This document shows positions 18,757-30,411 of a stretch of 64,000 nucleotides of DNA, piece by piece. The stretch's first letter is position 1. Every line of letters begins with the position of its first letter. The translations under genes were made by a program, and so were the position numbers. Under the pieces are notes generated by a model. That model worked only from the letters and a program-made list of their open reading frames with translations. It had not been told where the DNA came from and did not search any database. This DNA comes from an uncultured Bacteroidales bacterium (GTDB lineage: Bacteria > Bacteroidota > Bacteroidia > Bacteroidales > UBA932), in contig CAMJHF010000005.1 in the NCBI GenBank assembly GCA_946405435.1, forward strand, positions 62,001 through 126,000, written 5' to 3'.

Positions 18757-19227
18757 ATGGATATGAAAAGATTAGTTTATTCTGCATTTCTTGTTTTGAT
18801 AATTGCAGTCGCCGGCTGCGTCAACCAGAACGAGAACAAAGAAGATGAAAATGCGTTCCGCGAGGATTTGCTCTCCAAAACAATCCCCGAGCAAGTAATG
18901 ATGCTTCAATCTTTAACACCTGAAGACCAATATCAGTATTGGATAAAAAAGATGGACAACACCCTTGCTTCAAAGAATTTATCTAAAGAAGAAAAGAATG
19001 TCATCAGACCCGTCCGCGAAAGAATGACCGTCGACCTGTACAGGTATTCCGGTACGGAAGAAAACAATAGTTTCGAGGAACTGGCTGAACAAACTGTAGC
19101 CACCCTAAAGAATGAATTCGGTTGGGACGACTATAAGGTGTTCAAGTATTTTGAGACCATTCTTACAGAAGAAGAATACAATGAGTACCTGAAAAGAATC
19201 AGTCGCGAGGATCTGCTGGAAGAATAA
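18757..19227 (+). CDS. Small lipoprotein; possibly bacteriocin fulvocin C-related family
   Basis: 156 aa; lipobox IIAVAGC; LTPEDQYQYWIKKM reminiscent of that family (weak). Confidence 0.6.
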   Translation: MDMKRLVYSAFLVLIIAVAGCVNQNENKEDENAFREDLLSKTIPEQVMMLQSLTPEDQYQYWIKKMDNTLASKNLSKEEKNVIRPVRERMTVDLYRYSGTEENNSFEELAEQTVATLKNEFGWDDYKVFKYFETILTEEEYNEYLKRISREDLLEE

Positions 19228-19228
19228 T

Positions 19229-19942
19229 CTATTTGCCAAATTTGCGGAATCGCAGTTTTATCACCCCCCAGAAGGCCTCGCCGAAAATGCCGCCGGACAT
19301 TTTTGAGGTACCCTCCTTGCGATTGACGAATATCACCGGAACCTCGGCTATCTTGAATCCTCGTTTGTAGGCAGTGTACTTCATTTCTATCTGGAAACCG
19401 TAGCCCTTCATCTGCACGGCATCGAGGTCTATGGTTTCCAGCACTTTACGGCTGTAGCAGACGAAGCCTGCCGTGCTGTCGTAGATTTTGAATCCGAGCA
19501 CGGTGCGCACATATACCGAAGCAAAATAAGAGATGAGAATCCTGGTGATCGGCCAGTTGACCACGCTTACGCCGTTGCTGTAGCGTGAGCCTATCGACAT
19601 GTCGGCGCCGGAAGTACAGGCTTCCAGCAGACGGGGAAGATCGGAGGGAGCGTGCGAGAAATCGGCGTCCATCTCGAAGATATAGTCGTAGCCGCGCTCC
19701 AAGGCCCATCTGAAACCGGTAAGGTAGGCAGTGCCGAGGCCCAGCTTGCCGCTGCGCTCGATAATGTGCAGGCGGCCGTCAAACTCGTCCTGCAAGCCCT
19801 TGACCACTTCAGCAGTGCCGTCCGGCGAACCATCGTCGATAATAAGTATCTCAAAACCTTCAGGCAAGCCAAGTACTGCCCTGATTATTTTTTCTGCATT
19901 CTCAACCTCGTTGTAGGTCGGTATAATCACCAGATTCTTCAT
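19229..19942 (-). CDS. Polyprenol monophosphomannose synthase-like GT2 glycosyltransferase
   Basis: 237 aa; IIPTYNEVENAEKIIRAVL, IIDDGSPDGTAEVV, EMDADFSHAP. Confidence 0.93.
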   Translation of the reverse strand: MKNLVIIPTYNEVENAEKIIRAVLGLPEGFEILIIDDGSPDGTAEVVKGLQDEFDGRLHIIERSGKLGLGTAYLTGFRWALERGYDYIFEMDADFSHAPSDLPRLLEACTSGADMSIGSRYSNGVSVVNWPITRILISYFASVYVRTVLGFKIYDSTAGFVCYSRKVLETIDLDAVQMKGYGFQIEMKYTAYKRGFKIAEVPVIFVNRKEGTSKMSGGIFGEAFWGVIKLRFRKFGK

Positions 19943-20003
19943 AAGTTCACAAATATAAAAAATAATTGCCTATCTTTGACAATCAACAGCAATTCAACCT
20001 CCT

Positions 20004-21680
<1,677 letters not shown>

Positions 21681-21682
21681 CG

Positions 21683-21895
21683 CTACCTGTAGCAGCCCAG
21701 AGTGAGGATAGCTCCTGTGCGGCTGTCGGAGATGGCATACACGAACGGCCGGTTACAGTTGAATTCAATGTACTGAGGTTGCTCGGCTCCCGGGGATACA
21801 TCTATTGCCACAATGTCGGCATACGACACTGCGGCCGCCTCGGTTCCGTCCTCATCAACGGAAATATTGGCCAAATGCTTGATTGGCAGAATAAT
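21683..21895 (-). pseudogene. Serpin C-terminal remnant
   Basis: Translation ILPIKHLANISVDEDGTEAAA...IEFNCNRPFVYAISDSRTGAILTLGCYR matches serpin hinge (ExGTEAAA) and C-terminal (F..D..TG.ILF.G) patterns; no N-terminal domain upstream. Confidence 0.75.
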
Positions 21896-21897
21896 AA

Positions 21898-21936
21898 GTT
21901 TCCGGGCCTGAATACGTTATATCCAGGCCCGGAAAC
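21898..21936 (-). terminator. Rho-independent-like terminator for infB
   Basis: 13-bp perfect stem gtttccgggcctg / caggcccggaaac just 3' of infB, T-rich on the - strand. Confidence 0.75.
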
Positions 21937-21951
21937 AAATGAAAGGTAAAA

Positions 21952-24717
21952 CTACAGCGTACGCTTGATTTCCACAATCTGGAAGGCTTCGATCATGTCG
22001 CCCTCCTTGATGTCGTTGTAGCCGGCGATACTCATACCGCATTCCTTACCGGCCGGGACCTCTTTGACGGAATCCTTGCCGATCTGCAGAGAGCCAAGTT
22101 CTCCGGTGTAGATGACGATGCCGTCGCGGATGAGGCGCACCTTGGATTTCTGGACCATCTTGCCGTCGCGCATGATGCAGCCGGCGATAGTTCCCACCTT
22201 GCTGATGCGGAAGGTCTGCTTGACCTCGGCGGTGGCGATGACCTCTTCCTTCTTCTCGGGTTCGAGCATGCCCTCGATACCGTCCTTGACCTCGTTGATA
22301 CAGTCGTAGATGACGGAGTAGAGGCGGATTTCGATGCCTTCCTTCTCGGCGGAGCGGCGGGCTTCGGCGGAAGGACGGACCTGGAAGCCGATGATCACGG
22401 CGTCGGAGGCCTCGGCCAGCAGGACGTCGCTCTCGGAGATGGCGCCCACGGCCTTGTGGATCACGTTCACGCGCACTTCCTCGGTGGAAAGCTTGATGAG
22501 GGAGTCGGACAGGGCCTCCACGGAACCGTCCACATCGCCCTTGACGATGATGTTGAGTTCCTTGAAGTTGCCGATGCTGATGCGGCGGCCGATCTCTTCG
22601 AGGGTCATGTGCTTCTGGGTCTTGATGCCCTGGATGCGGATGAGCTGCTCGCGTTTGGCTGCAATGCTCTTGGCCTCTTTCTCGTCGGCCATGACATTGA
22701 ACTTCTCTCCTGCGGCGGGAGCGCCGCTCAGGCCAAGTACCGACACTGGAGTCGAAGGACCTGCCTCCTGCACCTTCTGTCCGCGTTCGTTGAACATGCT
22801 CTTCACGCGGCCGTAGAAGCTTCCGCACAACACGACGTCTCCTTGATGCAAGGTACCGTCCTGCACAAGCACCGTGGCAAGGAAACCGCGGCCTTTGTCG
22901 AGCGAAGACTCGATGACGGCACCGCTGGCGGGCTTGTTGGGATTGGCTTTAAGCTCAAGCAGATCTGTCTCGAGGAGAACCTTCTCCAGGAGTTTGTCTA
23001 CGTTGATGCCTTTCTTGGCGGAGATCTCCTGGCACTGATACTTGCCGCCCCAGTCTTCGACGAGGATATTCATCTCGGAGAGCTGGCGGCGTATCTTGTC
23101 GGGGTCGGCTCCGGGTTTGTCTATCTTGTTGATAGCAAAGACCATCGGCACATTGGCAGCCTGGGCGTGGTTGATAGCCTCAACAGTCTGGGGCATGACG
23201 GCGTCGTCGGCGGCAATGATGATGATGGCAAGGTCGGTCATCTGGGCACCGCGGGCACGCATGGCAGTAAAAGCCTCGTGGCCGGGGGTATCCAGGAAGG
23301 TAATCTTGCGGCCGTCTTCCAGCTTGACGCTGTAGGCACCGATGTGCTGGGTGATACCGCCCGCCTCGCCGGCAATGACGTTGGTCTTGCGGATGTAGTC
23401 CAGGAGCGAAGTCTTGCCATGGTCGACGTGGCCCATGACGGTAATGATAGGCTCACGGGGTTTGAGGTCCTCCGGACGGTCGGGCTGCTCGTTGGAGCTG
23501 ATCTCATTGGTAAGCTCGGCAGTGACGAACTCCACTTTGTAGCCGAACTCCTCCGCCACAAGGACGAGGGTTTCGGCGTCGAGCCTCTGGTTTATGGACA
23601 CCATGAGGCCAAGGCTCATGCAGGCGCCGATAACCTTGACGACAGGAGTGTTGTTCATGAGGGTTGCAAGGTCGTTGACAGTCACGAACTCGGTGACTTT
23701 CAACACTTTCTTCTCGGCCGCAAGCTCCATCTGCTCTTCCTGGCTGCGCTGTGCGGCGGCCTCTCTCTTCTCTTTGCGGTACTTGGCTCCGAAGTTGTTC
23801 TTCTTGCCCTCGTTCATGCGGGCGTAGGTTTCCTTGACCTGCTTCTGGATTTCCTTCTGCATCTCTTCCTGCTGGGCCTCGGTGAGGGCCGGCTTGAAGC
23901 GGTCGCCACGGTCGCGCTTGCGCTTGCCCTGGCCTGGAGCGGGCTGAGAAGGAGCGTTCTTGGGTTTGTCTTTCCGACCCGCATTCTTGTCTATGTTGGC
24001 GCCGGCCTTGGCCACGTCAACTTTCTGTGCGCCCTTGCCGATGCGCTCACGCTTGGCGGGCTTGCGGTCGAACTGGCTGAGATCCACCTTCCCCACCACC
24101 TTGAAAGGCGATGTAGATTCGGACTTGGGCTCCGGCGCGGGGGCAGGCTCGGAAACCGGTGCGGGTGCTGGAGACGGCTCCGGTGCAGGAACAGGCTCCG
24201 GCGCGGGGGCTGGTTCTGGGGCAGGCACGGGGGCCGGTGCCGGTTCGGGGTCAGGCGCAGGCTCGGGTTCAGGCTCCGGGGCCGGCTCGGGGGCCGGTGC
24301 AGGCTCGGGGACCGGCTCGGGAGCTGGCTCCGGAGCAGGCTCCGGCTCGGGCGCAGGCTCGGGGACCGGTTCCGGCTCAGGTGCCGGTTCGGGTTTGGGA
24401 GCCGCTGCTTTGGCCTTGTGCTCGAAGGTGTTGGACTTGATGGTAAGTTCCTGCTCTTCCTCCTCTTCTTCCTGACGGGAGATACGTTTGTTGGTCTTTT
24501 CCAGGATTTCCTTTACCTTGATGTCCACCTGCTGGGCCTGTTCAAGGGCCTCCTTGTCCTTGCCGAACTGCTTATGCAGGTCGGGAAGACAACCATCGGA
24601 CACCTTGGCATTGGGATTCTCCTCGACCTCGAAGCCCTTCTTGCGAAGGAACTCCACAAGGTCGCTCAGACCGATGTTGAATTGCTTGAGTAGTTTATTT
24701 ATTCTTATTTCTGCCAT
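21952..24717 (-). CDS. infB: Translation initiation factor IF-2 with long Pro/Glu/Ala repeat region
   Basis: 921 aa; [43 protein letters not shown] low-complexity segment. Confidence 0.97.
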   Translation of the reverse strand: MAEIRINKLLKQFNIGLSDLVEFLRKKGFEVEENPNAKVSDGCLPDLHKQFGKDKEALEQAQQVDIKVKEILEKTNKRISRQEEEEEEQELTIKSNTFEHKAKAAAPKPEPAPEPEPVPEPAPEPEPAPEPAPEPVPEPAPAPEPAPEPEPEPAPDPEPAPAPVPAPEPAPAPEPVPAPEPSPAPAPVSEPAPAPEPKSESTSPFKVVGKVDLSQFDRKPAKRERIGKGAQKVDVAKAGANIDKNAGRKDKPKNAPSQPAPGQGKRKRDRGDRFKPALTEAQQEEMQKEIQKQVKETYARMNEGKKNNFGAKYRKEKREAAAQRSQEEQMELAAEKKVLKVTEFVTVNDLATLMNNTPVVKVIGACMSLGLMVSINQRLDAETLVLVAEEFGYKVEFVTAELTNEISSNEQPDRPEDLKPREPIITVMGHVDHGKTSLLDYIRKTNVIAGEAGGITQHIGAYSVKLEDGRKITFLDTPGHEAFTAMRARGAQMTDLAIIIIAADDAVMPQTVEAINHAQAANVPMVFAINKIDKPGADPDKIRRQLSEMNILVEDWGGKYQCQEISAKKGINVDKLLEKVLLETDLLELKANPNKPASGAVIESSLDKGRGFLATVLVQDGTLHQGDVVLCGSFYGRVKSMFNERGQKVQEAGPSTPVSVLGLSGAPAAGEKFNVMADEKEAKSIAAKREQLIRIQGIKTQKHMTLEEIGRRISIGNFKELNIIVKGDVDGSVEALSDSLIKLSTEEVRVNVIHKAVGAISESDVLLAEASDAVIIGFQVRPSAEARRSAEKEGIEIRLYSVIYDCINEVKDGIEGMLEPEKKEEVIATAEVKQTFRISKVGTIAGCIMRDGKMVQKSKVRLIRDGIVIYTGELGSLQIGKDSVKEVPAGKECGMSIAGYNDIKEGDMIEAFQIVEIKRTL

Positions 24718-25985
24718 TAGTCTTCAAATTCTGCTTTAAGTATCCGGAGCACGTCTTCAACAGTCTCATCGTCTAGGTCGGCGCGCTTGGCGATGTCCTC
24801 GGGATCGATGGCAAGTACACTCTTGGCGGTGTCACAGCCGATGCTCTTGAGCTTGTCTATGACCCACCCGTCGATTTCGTTGTCGAATTCATCAAGCAGC
24901 ACGTCTTCCTCGCCGTCTTCGGTCTCGGCCTTGGAGAGTTCCCTCCAGACTTCGATCTCGCGGCCGATGAGCTTGCCGGCGAGCAGCACGTTCACGCCGC
25001 CGCGGCCGATACCCTTCTTGACCTCATCGGGAAGCATGTACACTTTGACTTTGTCCTCGGGGCTCTTGCCCATGTCGATGCTGGACACCATACCGGGCGA
25101 AAGTGCCCTCTGGATAAGCAGCGTGGGGTTGGAAGACCAGGGGATGACGTCGATGTTCTCGTTGCGCAGTTCGCGTACGATACCAAGGATCCTGCTGCCC
25201 TTGACACCGATGCAGGCTCCGATGGGATCCACACGGTCATCATAGGACTCGACGGCCACTTTGGCGCGGTCGCCGGGCACCCGCACTACCTTCTTGACGG
25301 TGATGAGGCCGTCGGCGATTTCAGGGACTTCCTGCTCGAAGAGACGCTCGAGGAATTCGTCGCTGGTACGGCTCAGGGTGATGTATGGAGTGGTATTGTT
25401 GCGCATCTCCACGCTCTTGATTATGGCGCGGACCGACTCGCTCTTCTTGAAGTGCTCGCCGGGAATCTGCTCTGATTTGGGAATATGGAGTTCGTTGCCG
25501 TCCTCGTCAAGGATGAGCACTTCCTTGCTCCATGTCTGGTAGACCTCGCCGACGAAGATTTCGCCGACTTTCTCGGAGTATTTCTTGTAGACATTGGCCT
25601 TCTCGATATCCATGATACGGCCCTGGAGATTCTGGCGGATATTCAGGATTCCGCGGCGGCCGAAGGAAGACAGGGGGAAGAGTTTGGCATAGGAATCGCC
25701 CACCTCGTAGTCGTCGTCACCGCTGTCCTGCTGCACCTGCTCAAGCGTCATCTCGGCATTGGGATTCTCGACTTCTTCCACGATTTCGAAATTCTGGTAG
25801 ATTTCGCAGGTTCCCTTGTCCACATTGACGATGACGTCAAAGTTGTCGGAACTGCCGAAGGTCTTGGCGATCTGGGTCAGGAACACGTCCTTGAGCACGC
25901 CCATCATCACCGAACGGTCGATGTTCTTTTCCTCTTTGAAATCCTTGAAGGCATCAATGAGGGTAATTACTTTTTCTTTTTCCAT
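24717..25985 (-). CDS. nusA: Transcription termination/antitermination protein NusA
   Basis: 422 aa; S1/KH arrangement with [21 protein letters not shown]. Confidence 0.96.
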   Translation of the reverse strand: MEKEKVITLIDAFKDFKEEKNIDRSVMMGVLKDVFLTQIAKTFGSSDNFDVIVNVDKGTCEIYQNFEIVEEVENPNAEMTLEQVQQDSGDDDYEVGDSYAKLFPLSSFGRRGILNIRQNLQGRIMDIEKANVYKKYSEKVGEIFVGEVYQTWSKEVLILDEDGNELHIPKSEQIPGEHFKKSESVRAIIKSVEMRNNTTPYITLSRTSDEFLERLFEQEVPEIADGLITVKKVVRVPGDRAKVAVESYDDRVDPIGACIGVKGSRILGIVRELRNENIDVIPWSSNPTLLIQRALSPGMVSSIDMGKSPEDKVKVYMLPDEVKKGIGRGGVNVLLAGKLIGREIEVWRELSKAETEDGEEDVLLDEFDNEIDGWVIDKLKSIGCDTAKSVLAIDPEDIAKRADLDDETVEDVLRILKAEFED

Positions 25986-26257
25986 TATTCCTGTATTGTT
26001 TTCAATATTTCATCTGCTTCCTCGGCTCCGATGCCAAGAGAGCCAACGGTAAGGGCATAATCTTCGATGTTGCGGTCGAAGGCCTCGAGGACCGCCCTGT
26101 GCACATATTCGCAGTCCTCCAGGTCCACGGGGGCGGATTCTTTGTCGAGAGTTACTTCGAATACGTTGTCATAGTCGTCGAAATCCACGGCGACAACACT
26201 GCAGCCGCGCTCCCGGGCGGCTTTTGCCACTACTTTGTCAAATTCTTCTCTTTGCAT
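25985..26257 (-). CDS. rimP: Ribosome maturation factor RimP, N-terminal domain only
   Basis: MQREEFDKVVAKAARERGCSVVAVDFDD...EDYALTVGSLGIGAEEADEILKTIQE directly upstream of nusA; stops at the end of the N-domain. Confidence 0.75.
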   Translation of the reverse strand: MQREEFDKVVAKAARERGCSVVAVDFDDYDNVFEVTLDKESAPVDLEDCEYVHRAVLEAFDRNIEDYALTVGSLGIGAEEADEILKTIQE

Positions 26258-26343
26258 AAGCCTTTTACAACAAAAAATAGAAGCCCTTCGGCCTCTATCT
26301 TCAACACGAGTGCAAAGATAGTAAAAATAATTATATTTGCAAA

Positions 26344-27129
26344 GTGGACAACAAGTCATTCAATAAATACTTCTCGGCTTTCATCCTCATAGGGATGGCC
26401 GTGGTGACCGTGCTGGCCACCGCCCTCAAGTTCGGCCCGGCCGACACGCAGGCCCGCTGGCTGCTGGTACTTGCCGCCTTCGGCTCGCTCATGGGAGTGG
26501 CCGCCACGGTGGCCTCGGCGAGCGGGAAGATCATCACTTTCCTGTTCGGACTGCTGGATGTCAGCATCTATGGGGCCATGTGCCTTATCAACTGGAAGAA
26601 CGGCAGTTCGGGCCTTGGCAACGCCGTGCTGCACTTCGTCTACTTCGTGCCCATGCAGTTCGTGGGATTCTTCCAGTGGAAGCGCCGCGGAAACACCGAC
26701 GAGGGCAGCGTGAAGGCGCGCAGGCTGACTCCGGGCCAGCGCTGGCTCGCGTGCCTTGTGTTCCTTGCCGGTTCTGTGGCTGCATACTTCATAATCGCCC
26801 GCTTCGACAAATCATCCGCAGACACGTTCATCAAAACCGCCGTAGTCCTGGACGTTCTGCCGCTCATGTGCAACATAATAGGCCAGGCCCTCATGAGCAC
26901 TGCCTATATGGAACAATGGATATTCTGGATAGGAGTCAATATTTTCTCGATCACCATGTGGGCGGTCACTCTCCACGGGACGCCCGACTCATCGTACGCC
27001 CTGATCTACATAATCAAATACAGTTTCTATCTGCTCAACTCCGTCAACGGGCTGCGCAACTGGCTAAGGCTCTCCGGGCCTTCATTGAACAGCAAATCCA
27101 TCACGGACAGTCCGTCCACGAAGCCGTAG
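26344..27129 (+). CDS. pnuC: Nicotinamide riboside/NMN transporter PnuC
   Basis: 261 aa; multi-TM with MQFVGFFQWKRR and MCLINWKNG as in PnuC; GTG start. Confidence 0.85.
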   Translation: MDNKSFNKYFSAFILIGMAVVTVLATALKFGPADTQARWLLVLAAFGSLMGVAATVASASGKIITFLFGLLDVSIYGAMCLINWKNGSSGLGNAVLHFVYFVPMQFVGFFQWKRRGNTDEGSVKARRLTPGQRWLACLVFLAGSVAAYFIIARFDKSSADTFIKTAVVLDVLPLMCNIIGQALMSTAYMEQWIFWIGVNIFSITMWAVTLHGTPDSSYALIYIIKYSFYLLNSVNGLRNWLRLSGPSLNSKSITDSPSTKP

Positions 27130-27635
27130 CGCTCACGGAAGACCTGCCAGTAAGGGCGGACTGCAACAGGGTTGGGGCGTTTGGGGCTGAAGGCCTCGCG
27201 CCAGTCATCGGGCAGCTGCGGCACATAATCCGGTGTAGGGACGATCTGCGGAGCGATTCCTATCTTTCGGCAGAAGAAATCTATAATATCCATGTTCATG
27301 TCCCACAGGAACTCCCGCCTGCGTTCAAGAATTGCAAAAAGCTCATCCCTGTAATACTCGAAGAAGGGAGAACTGTAATAGGCGCTGTCTATGGCATAGC
27401 AGTTCTGCCGGAGCCACGGGGTGCTCCAATCCACGCGGATGCGTGTGACCAGCCGTTCTCCGTCATGCTGTACCGGCACCCGCAGGTCCATCGGACCGTT
27501 GGCGGTAAGAATCCGGCAACGGTTGCGCCAAGTCTGCTTGCGGTAGCTTTCGCAGGCCTCGATATACACAATCGGATTCTCCGCCAGCAAGGCAAAGAAT
27601 CCGACAGGAGGAAACCAGGCCGTAGAGACAGTCAC
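27027..27635 (-). CDS. WbqC family protein
   Basis: 202 aa; STAWFPPVGFFALLAENPIVYIEACESYRKQTWRNRCRI. Confidence 0.88.
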   Translation of the reverse strand: MTVSTAWFPPVGFFALLAENPIVYIEACESYRKQTWRNRCRILTANGPMDLRVPVQHDGERLVTRIRVDWSTPWLRQNCYAIDSAYYSSPFFEYYRDELFAILERRREFLWDMNMDIIDFFCRKIGIAPQIVPTPDYVPQLPDDWREAFSPKRPNPVAVRPYWQVFRERYGFVDGLSVMDLLFNEGPESLSQLRSPLTELSR

Positions 27636-27637
27636 GG

Positions 27638-28450
27638 CTACTCGATGCCGCCCTTCTCGCGGGCGTCTCCGGCGCGCACGATGCCTCTCTTGGAACTCTC
27701 TATGAAACCAAGGATAGTGTCCCGCTCCACGCTCTGAGGGAACCCCTCGCGCACGCGGGCAATAGCGTCTGTAATGTTATATCCCTGATAGTAAAGCACA
27801 TCGTAGATGTCCTTGATGGTCCGGATGGAGTCGGAGTCGAAGCCGCGGCGCCGCAGGCCCACCAGGTTCACGCCGGCATAGCAGATGGGGACGCGCCCAC
27901 AGATAGAGTAAGGCGGAATGTCCTTGTTGACTGCCGTTCCGCCGCCGACCATGGCGTGGGTGCCTATTTTGGTGAACTGATGCACTTTGGTGCCGCCGCC
28001 GATAATCGCCCAGTCGTCCATGTCGGTTTCGCCGGCAATTCCGACATAGCTTACCAGAATGCAGTGGTTACCCACATTACAGTCATGCGCCACATGAACG
28101 TAAGACATTATGAGAGTGTCATTTCCGATACGGGTAACGCCCTTGCCGCTGGCCTTGGTGCCACGGTTTATGGTGGCGCATTCGCGAATGTTCACCCTGT
28201 CGCCGATTTCTACCCATGTCACCTCGCCGTCGAACTTGAGGTCCTGTGGAATGGCGCCTACCACGGCTCCGGGGAAGACATTGCAATTGCGTCCCATCTT
28301 GACATAGGGAAAGATGGTTGCATGGGGCAGTATCTTGGTGCCTTCTCCTATCTCTACATTGTCATCGATGTAGGCGTAGGGCCCTACTTCCACGTTTTCT
28401 GCAAGTTTGGCTCCGGGATGGACGGTAGCCAGGGGATGTATGATTGCCAT
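27638..28450 (-). CDS. lpxA: UDP-N-acetylglucosamine acyltransferase
   Basis: 270 aa left-handed beta-helix; HPLATVHPGAKLAENVEVGPYAYID, VHVAHDCNVGNHCIL. Confidence 0.95.
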   Translation of the reverse strand: MAIIHPLATVHPGAKLAENVEVGPYAYIDDNVEIGEGTKILPHATIFPYVKMGRNCNVFPGAVVGAIPQDLKFDGEVTWVEIGDRVNIRECATINRGTKASGKGVTRIGNDTLIMSYVHVAHDCNVGNHCILVSYVGIAGETDMDDWAIIGGGTKVHQFTKIGTHAMVGGGTAVNKDIPPYSICGRVPICYAGVNLVGLRRRGFDSDSIRTIKDIYDVLYYQGYNITDAIARVREGFPQSVERDTILGFIESSKRGIVRAGDAREKGGIE

Positions 28451-28452
28451 GA

Positions 28453-29355
28453 TTATTTAAGTTTGTTCATTATTTCTCGTGCGGCCGCCGTATTCAGGGC
28501 GTGGCCCGGTTTGTAGGCCTCGACCTTGGCTTTGAGGAAGCCGCCGCACAGTCTCAAATCGCCGATGAGGTCCAGAAGCTTGTGCCTGGCGCATTCGTCC
28601 TCGAAACGAAGGGCGGGGTTGCAGATGTAGCCGCTTGCCGGCACGGCGTCGACGGTCTGGCCCAGCACACGTGCCATGAAACGGGCCTGCCAGCACTTGA
28701 CCGGCTTCTCCACCACCACTATCGCATTGCTCACATCGCCGCCCCTGGCCAGGCCGAGGAACAGCAGAGGGAACACCTCGTGGAGGAAGCAGAAGGTCCG
28801 GCACGGCGCTATCTGGGAGGCGTAATCCACTCCTGGGCCATAGCTTACAGTCTGTACTCCAAGCACTTTGGATCCGAAATCTATTGTGAGTTCGAAAGAT
28901 GGAGTCTCGGCAGGGACGATCTTTATCCAGGCTCCGGTGCGCTCATTCCGGACAAGAATCTCGTGAGGGATCTCCACCCAGGCGCGGGGAGCATCCTGCT
29001 CGACGGTGCCGTCGGGAGATATCGCATTCACATATGGTGCGGCGCTGCCGTCAAGGATCGGCATTTCGGGGCTGTTAATGTGAACGTAAGCATTGTCTAT
29101 ACCAAGCCCGTAGAGTGCCGAAAGAAGATGCTCCACAGTTCCGACCTTAGCCTTGCCCTTCTTCAGAAGGGTGCTCCGGCGAGTAGACGCCACATTGGCC
29201 GCCACAGCCGGAATCTCGACTCCGCCGAGGTCTGTGCGCACGAAAACTACCCCCGTACCGGCGGGAGCAGGACGCAAAAGCACACAGGCTTGCTTCCCTG
29301 TGTGCAGTCCTTTTCCTTCGAATGTATATTCTTTTTTAAGAGTATGCTGATTCAT
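28453..29355 (-). CDS. lpxC: UDP-3-O-acyl-N-acetylglucosamine deacetylase (no FabZ fusion)
   Basis: 300 aa; KGLHTGKQ, VEHLLSALYGLGIDNAYV, DECARHKLLDLIGDL; ends before any FabZ sequence. Confidence 0.95.
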   Translation of the reverse strand: MNQHTLKKEYTFEGKGLHTGKQACVLLRPAPAGTGVVFVRTDLGGVEIPAVAANVASTRRSTLLKKGKAKVGTVEHLLSALYGLGIDNAYVHINSPEMPILDGSAAPYVNAISPDGTVEQDAPRAWVEIPHEILVRNERTGAWIKIVPAETPSFELTIDFGSKVLGVQTVSYGPGVDYASQIAPCRTFCFLHEVFPLLFLGLARGGDVSNAIVVVEKPVKCWQARFMARVLGQTVDAVPASGYICNPALRFEDECARHKLLDLIGDLRLCGGFLKAKVEAYKPGHALNTAAAREIMNKLK

Positions 29356-29391
29356 TGTGCCGGCAAAGATAGGGATTATTTCCCGATTTGC

Positions 29392-30411
29392 CTAATTGGA
29401 GCCTTCTTCTGCCGCCTGCTTGAACTTTGCGTAGGCCTTAAGATAGGTCCGGTGCAGTATTGCAGGGTTGCCATACCAGGTCTGTCCTCCCTTGCGGACG
29501 TTGCCTATCACAGCGGATTTTGCTCCTATGGTTGTATGGTCCGCTACGGTAATATGGCCTGTAACGCCCACCTGGCCGGCGAGTATGCAGCTCTCCCCTA
29601 TCTTGGTGGAACCTGCCACGCCGGTCTGGGCCGCCATGGCCGTGTTCTTGCCCACCACGACGTTGTGGGCGATCTGACACAGATTGTCGATGCGCACGCC
29701 GTCGGCAATTATGGTAGACTCCATAGGCGCCTTGTCGATGGTGGTGTTGGAGCCTATCTCTACATCGTTGCCTATTATGACGTTGCCCAGATGTTCTATC
29801 TTCTGCCATGTTCCGTCAGGCTGCAGGGAATTGCCGAAGCCGTCGTCTCCGATGATACAGCCGGCATGGAGTATAACCCTGTCACCAATCACCATTCCGG
29901 GGAAAATGTGCACCCCAGGATAGATGATGCACTGCTTGCCGATGACAGTCCCGTCGCCGATGGTCACATTGTCGTAAATCTTAGTGCAGTCGCCTATGCG
30001 GCACTTCTTACCTATGCTAACGAAACGGCCAACCCAAACCTTCTTTCCAATCTTGGCGCTCAAAGCGACGTGCGAAGGGAATCCCCTGTGGCGACGGTAT
30101 TTGCGGTTCTTTTCAGAAACCACTTTGAGGAGCTGGGCCACCGCGCTGTAAGCATCCGGCACGCGCACCATGGTGGGGGTCACCGGACGGGATGGCACAA
30201 AATCAGAATTAACCAGCAAGACCGAAGCCTTGCTGGTATAGACATACTGTTCGTATTTTGGATTGGCGAAAAAACTTATGCTTCCGGGCTTCCCGTGCTC
30301 GATCTTGGCGAAAGAAGTAACCTTGGCCCCGGGATCGCCCTCGACGGTGCCGCCGAGAGCCGCTGCAAGTTCACCTGCCGTAATTTCCATATCTCTAGAA
30401 TCTCCAGCCAA
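29392..30411 (-). CDS. lpxD: UDP-3-O-(3-hydroxyacyl)glucosamine N-acyltransferase
   Basis: 339 aa; hexapeptide repeats; start probably 30390 (MEITAGELAAALGG). Confidence 0.94.
   Translation of the reverse strand: MAGDSRDMEITAGELAAALGGTVEGDPGAKVTSFAKIEHGKPGSISFFANPKYEQYVYTSKASVLLVNSDFVPSRPVTPTMVRVPDAYSAVAQLLKVVSEKNRKYRRHRGFPSHVALSAKIGKKVWVGRFVSIGKKCRIGDCTKIYDNVTIGDGTVIGKQCIIYPGVHIFPGMVIGDRVILHAGCIIGDDGFGNSLQPDGTWQKIEHLGNVIIGNDVEIGSNTTIDKAPMESTIIADGVRIDNLCQIAHNVVVGKNTAMAAQTGVAGSTKIGESCILAGQVGVTGHITVADHTTIGAKSAVIGNVRKGGQTWYGNPAILHRTYLKAYAKFKQAAEEGSN

Noticed and set aside
22456-24693. 745-aa + strand ORF antisense to infB
   Set aside because: Shadow ORF; the - strand encodes clear IF-2 GTPase motifs. 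The same applies to the large antisense ORFs at 33308-34828, 42300-43385, 43948-45351 and 28501-30471.
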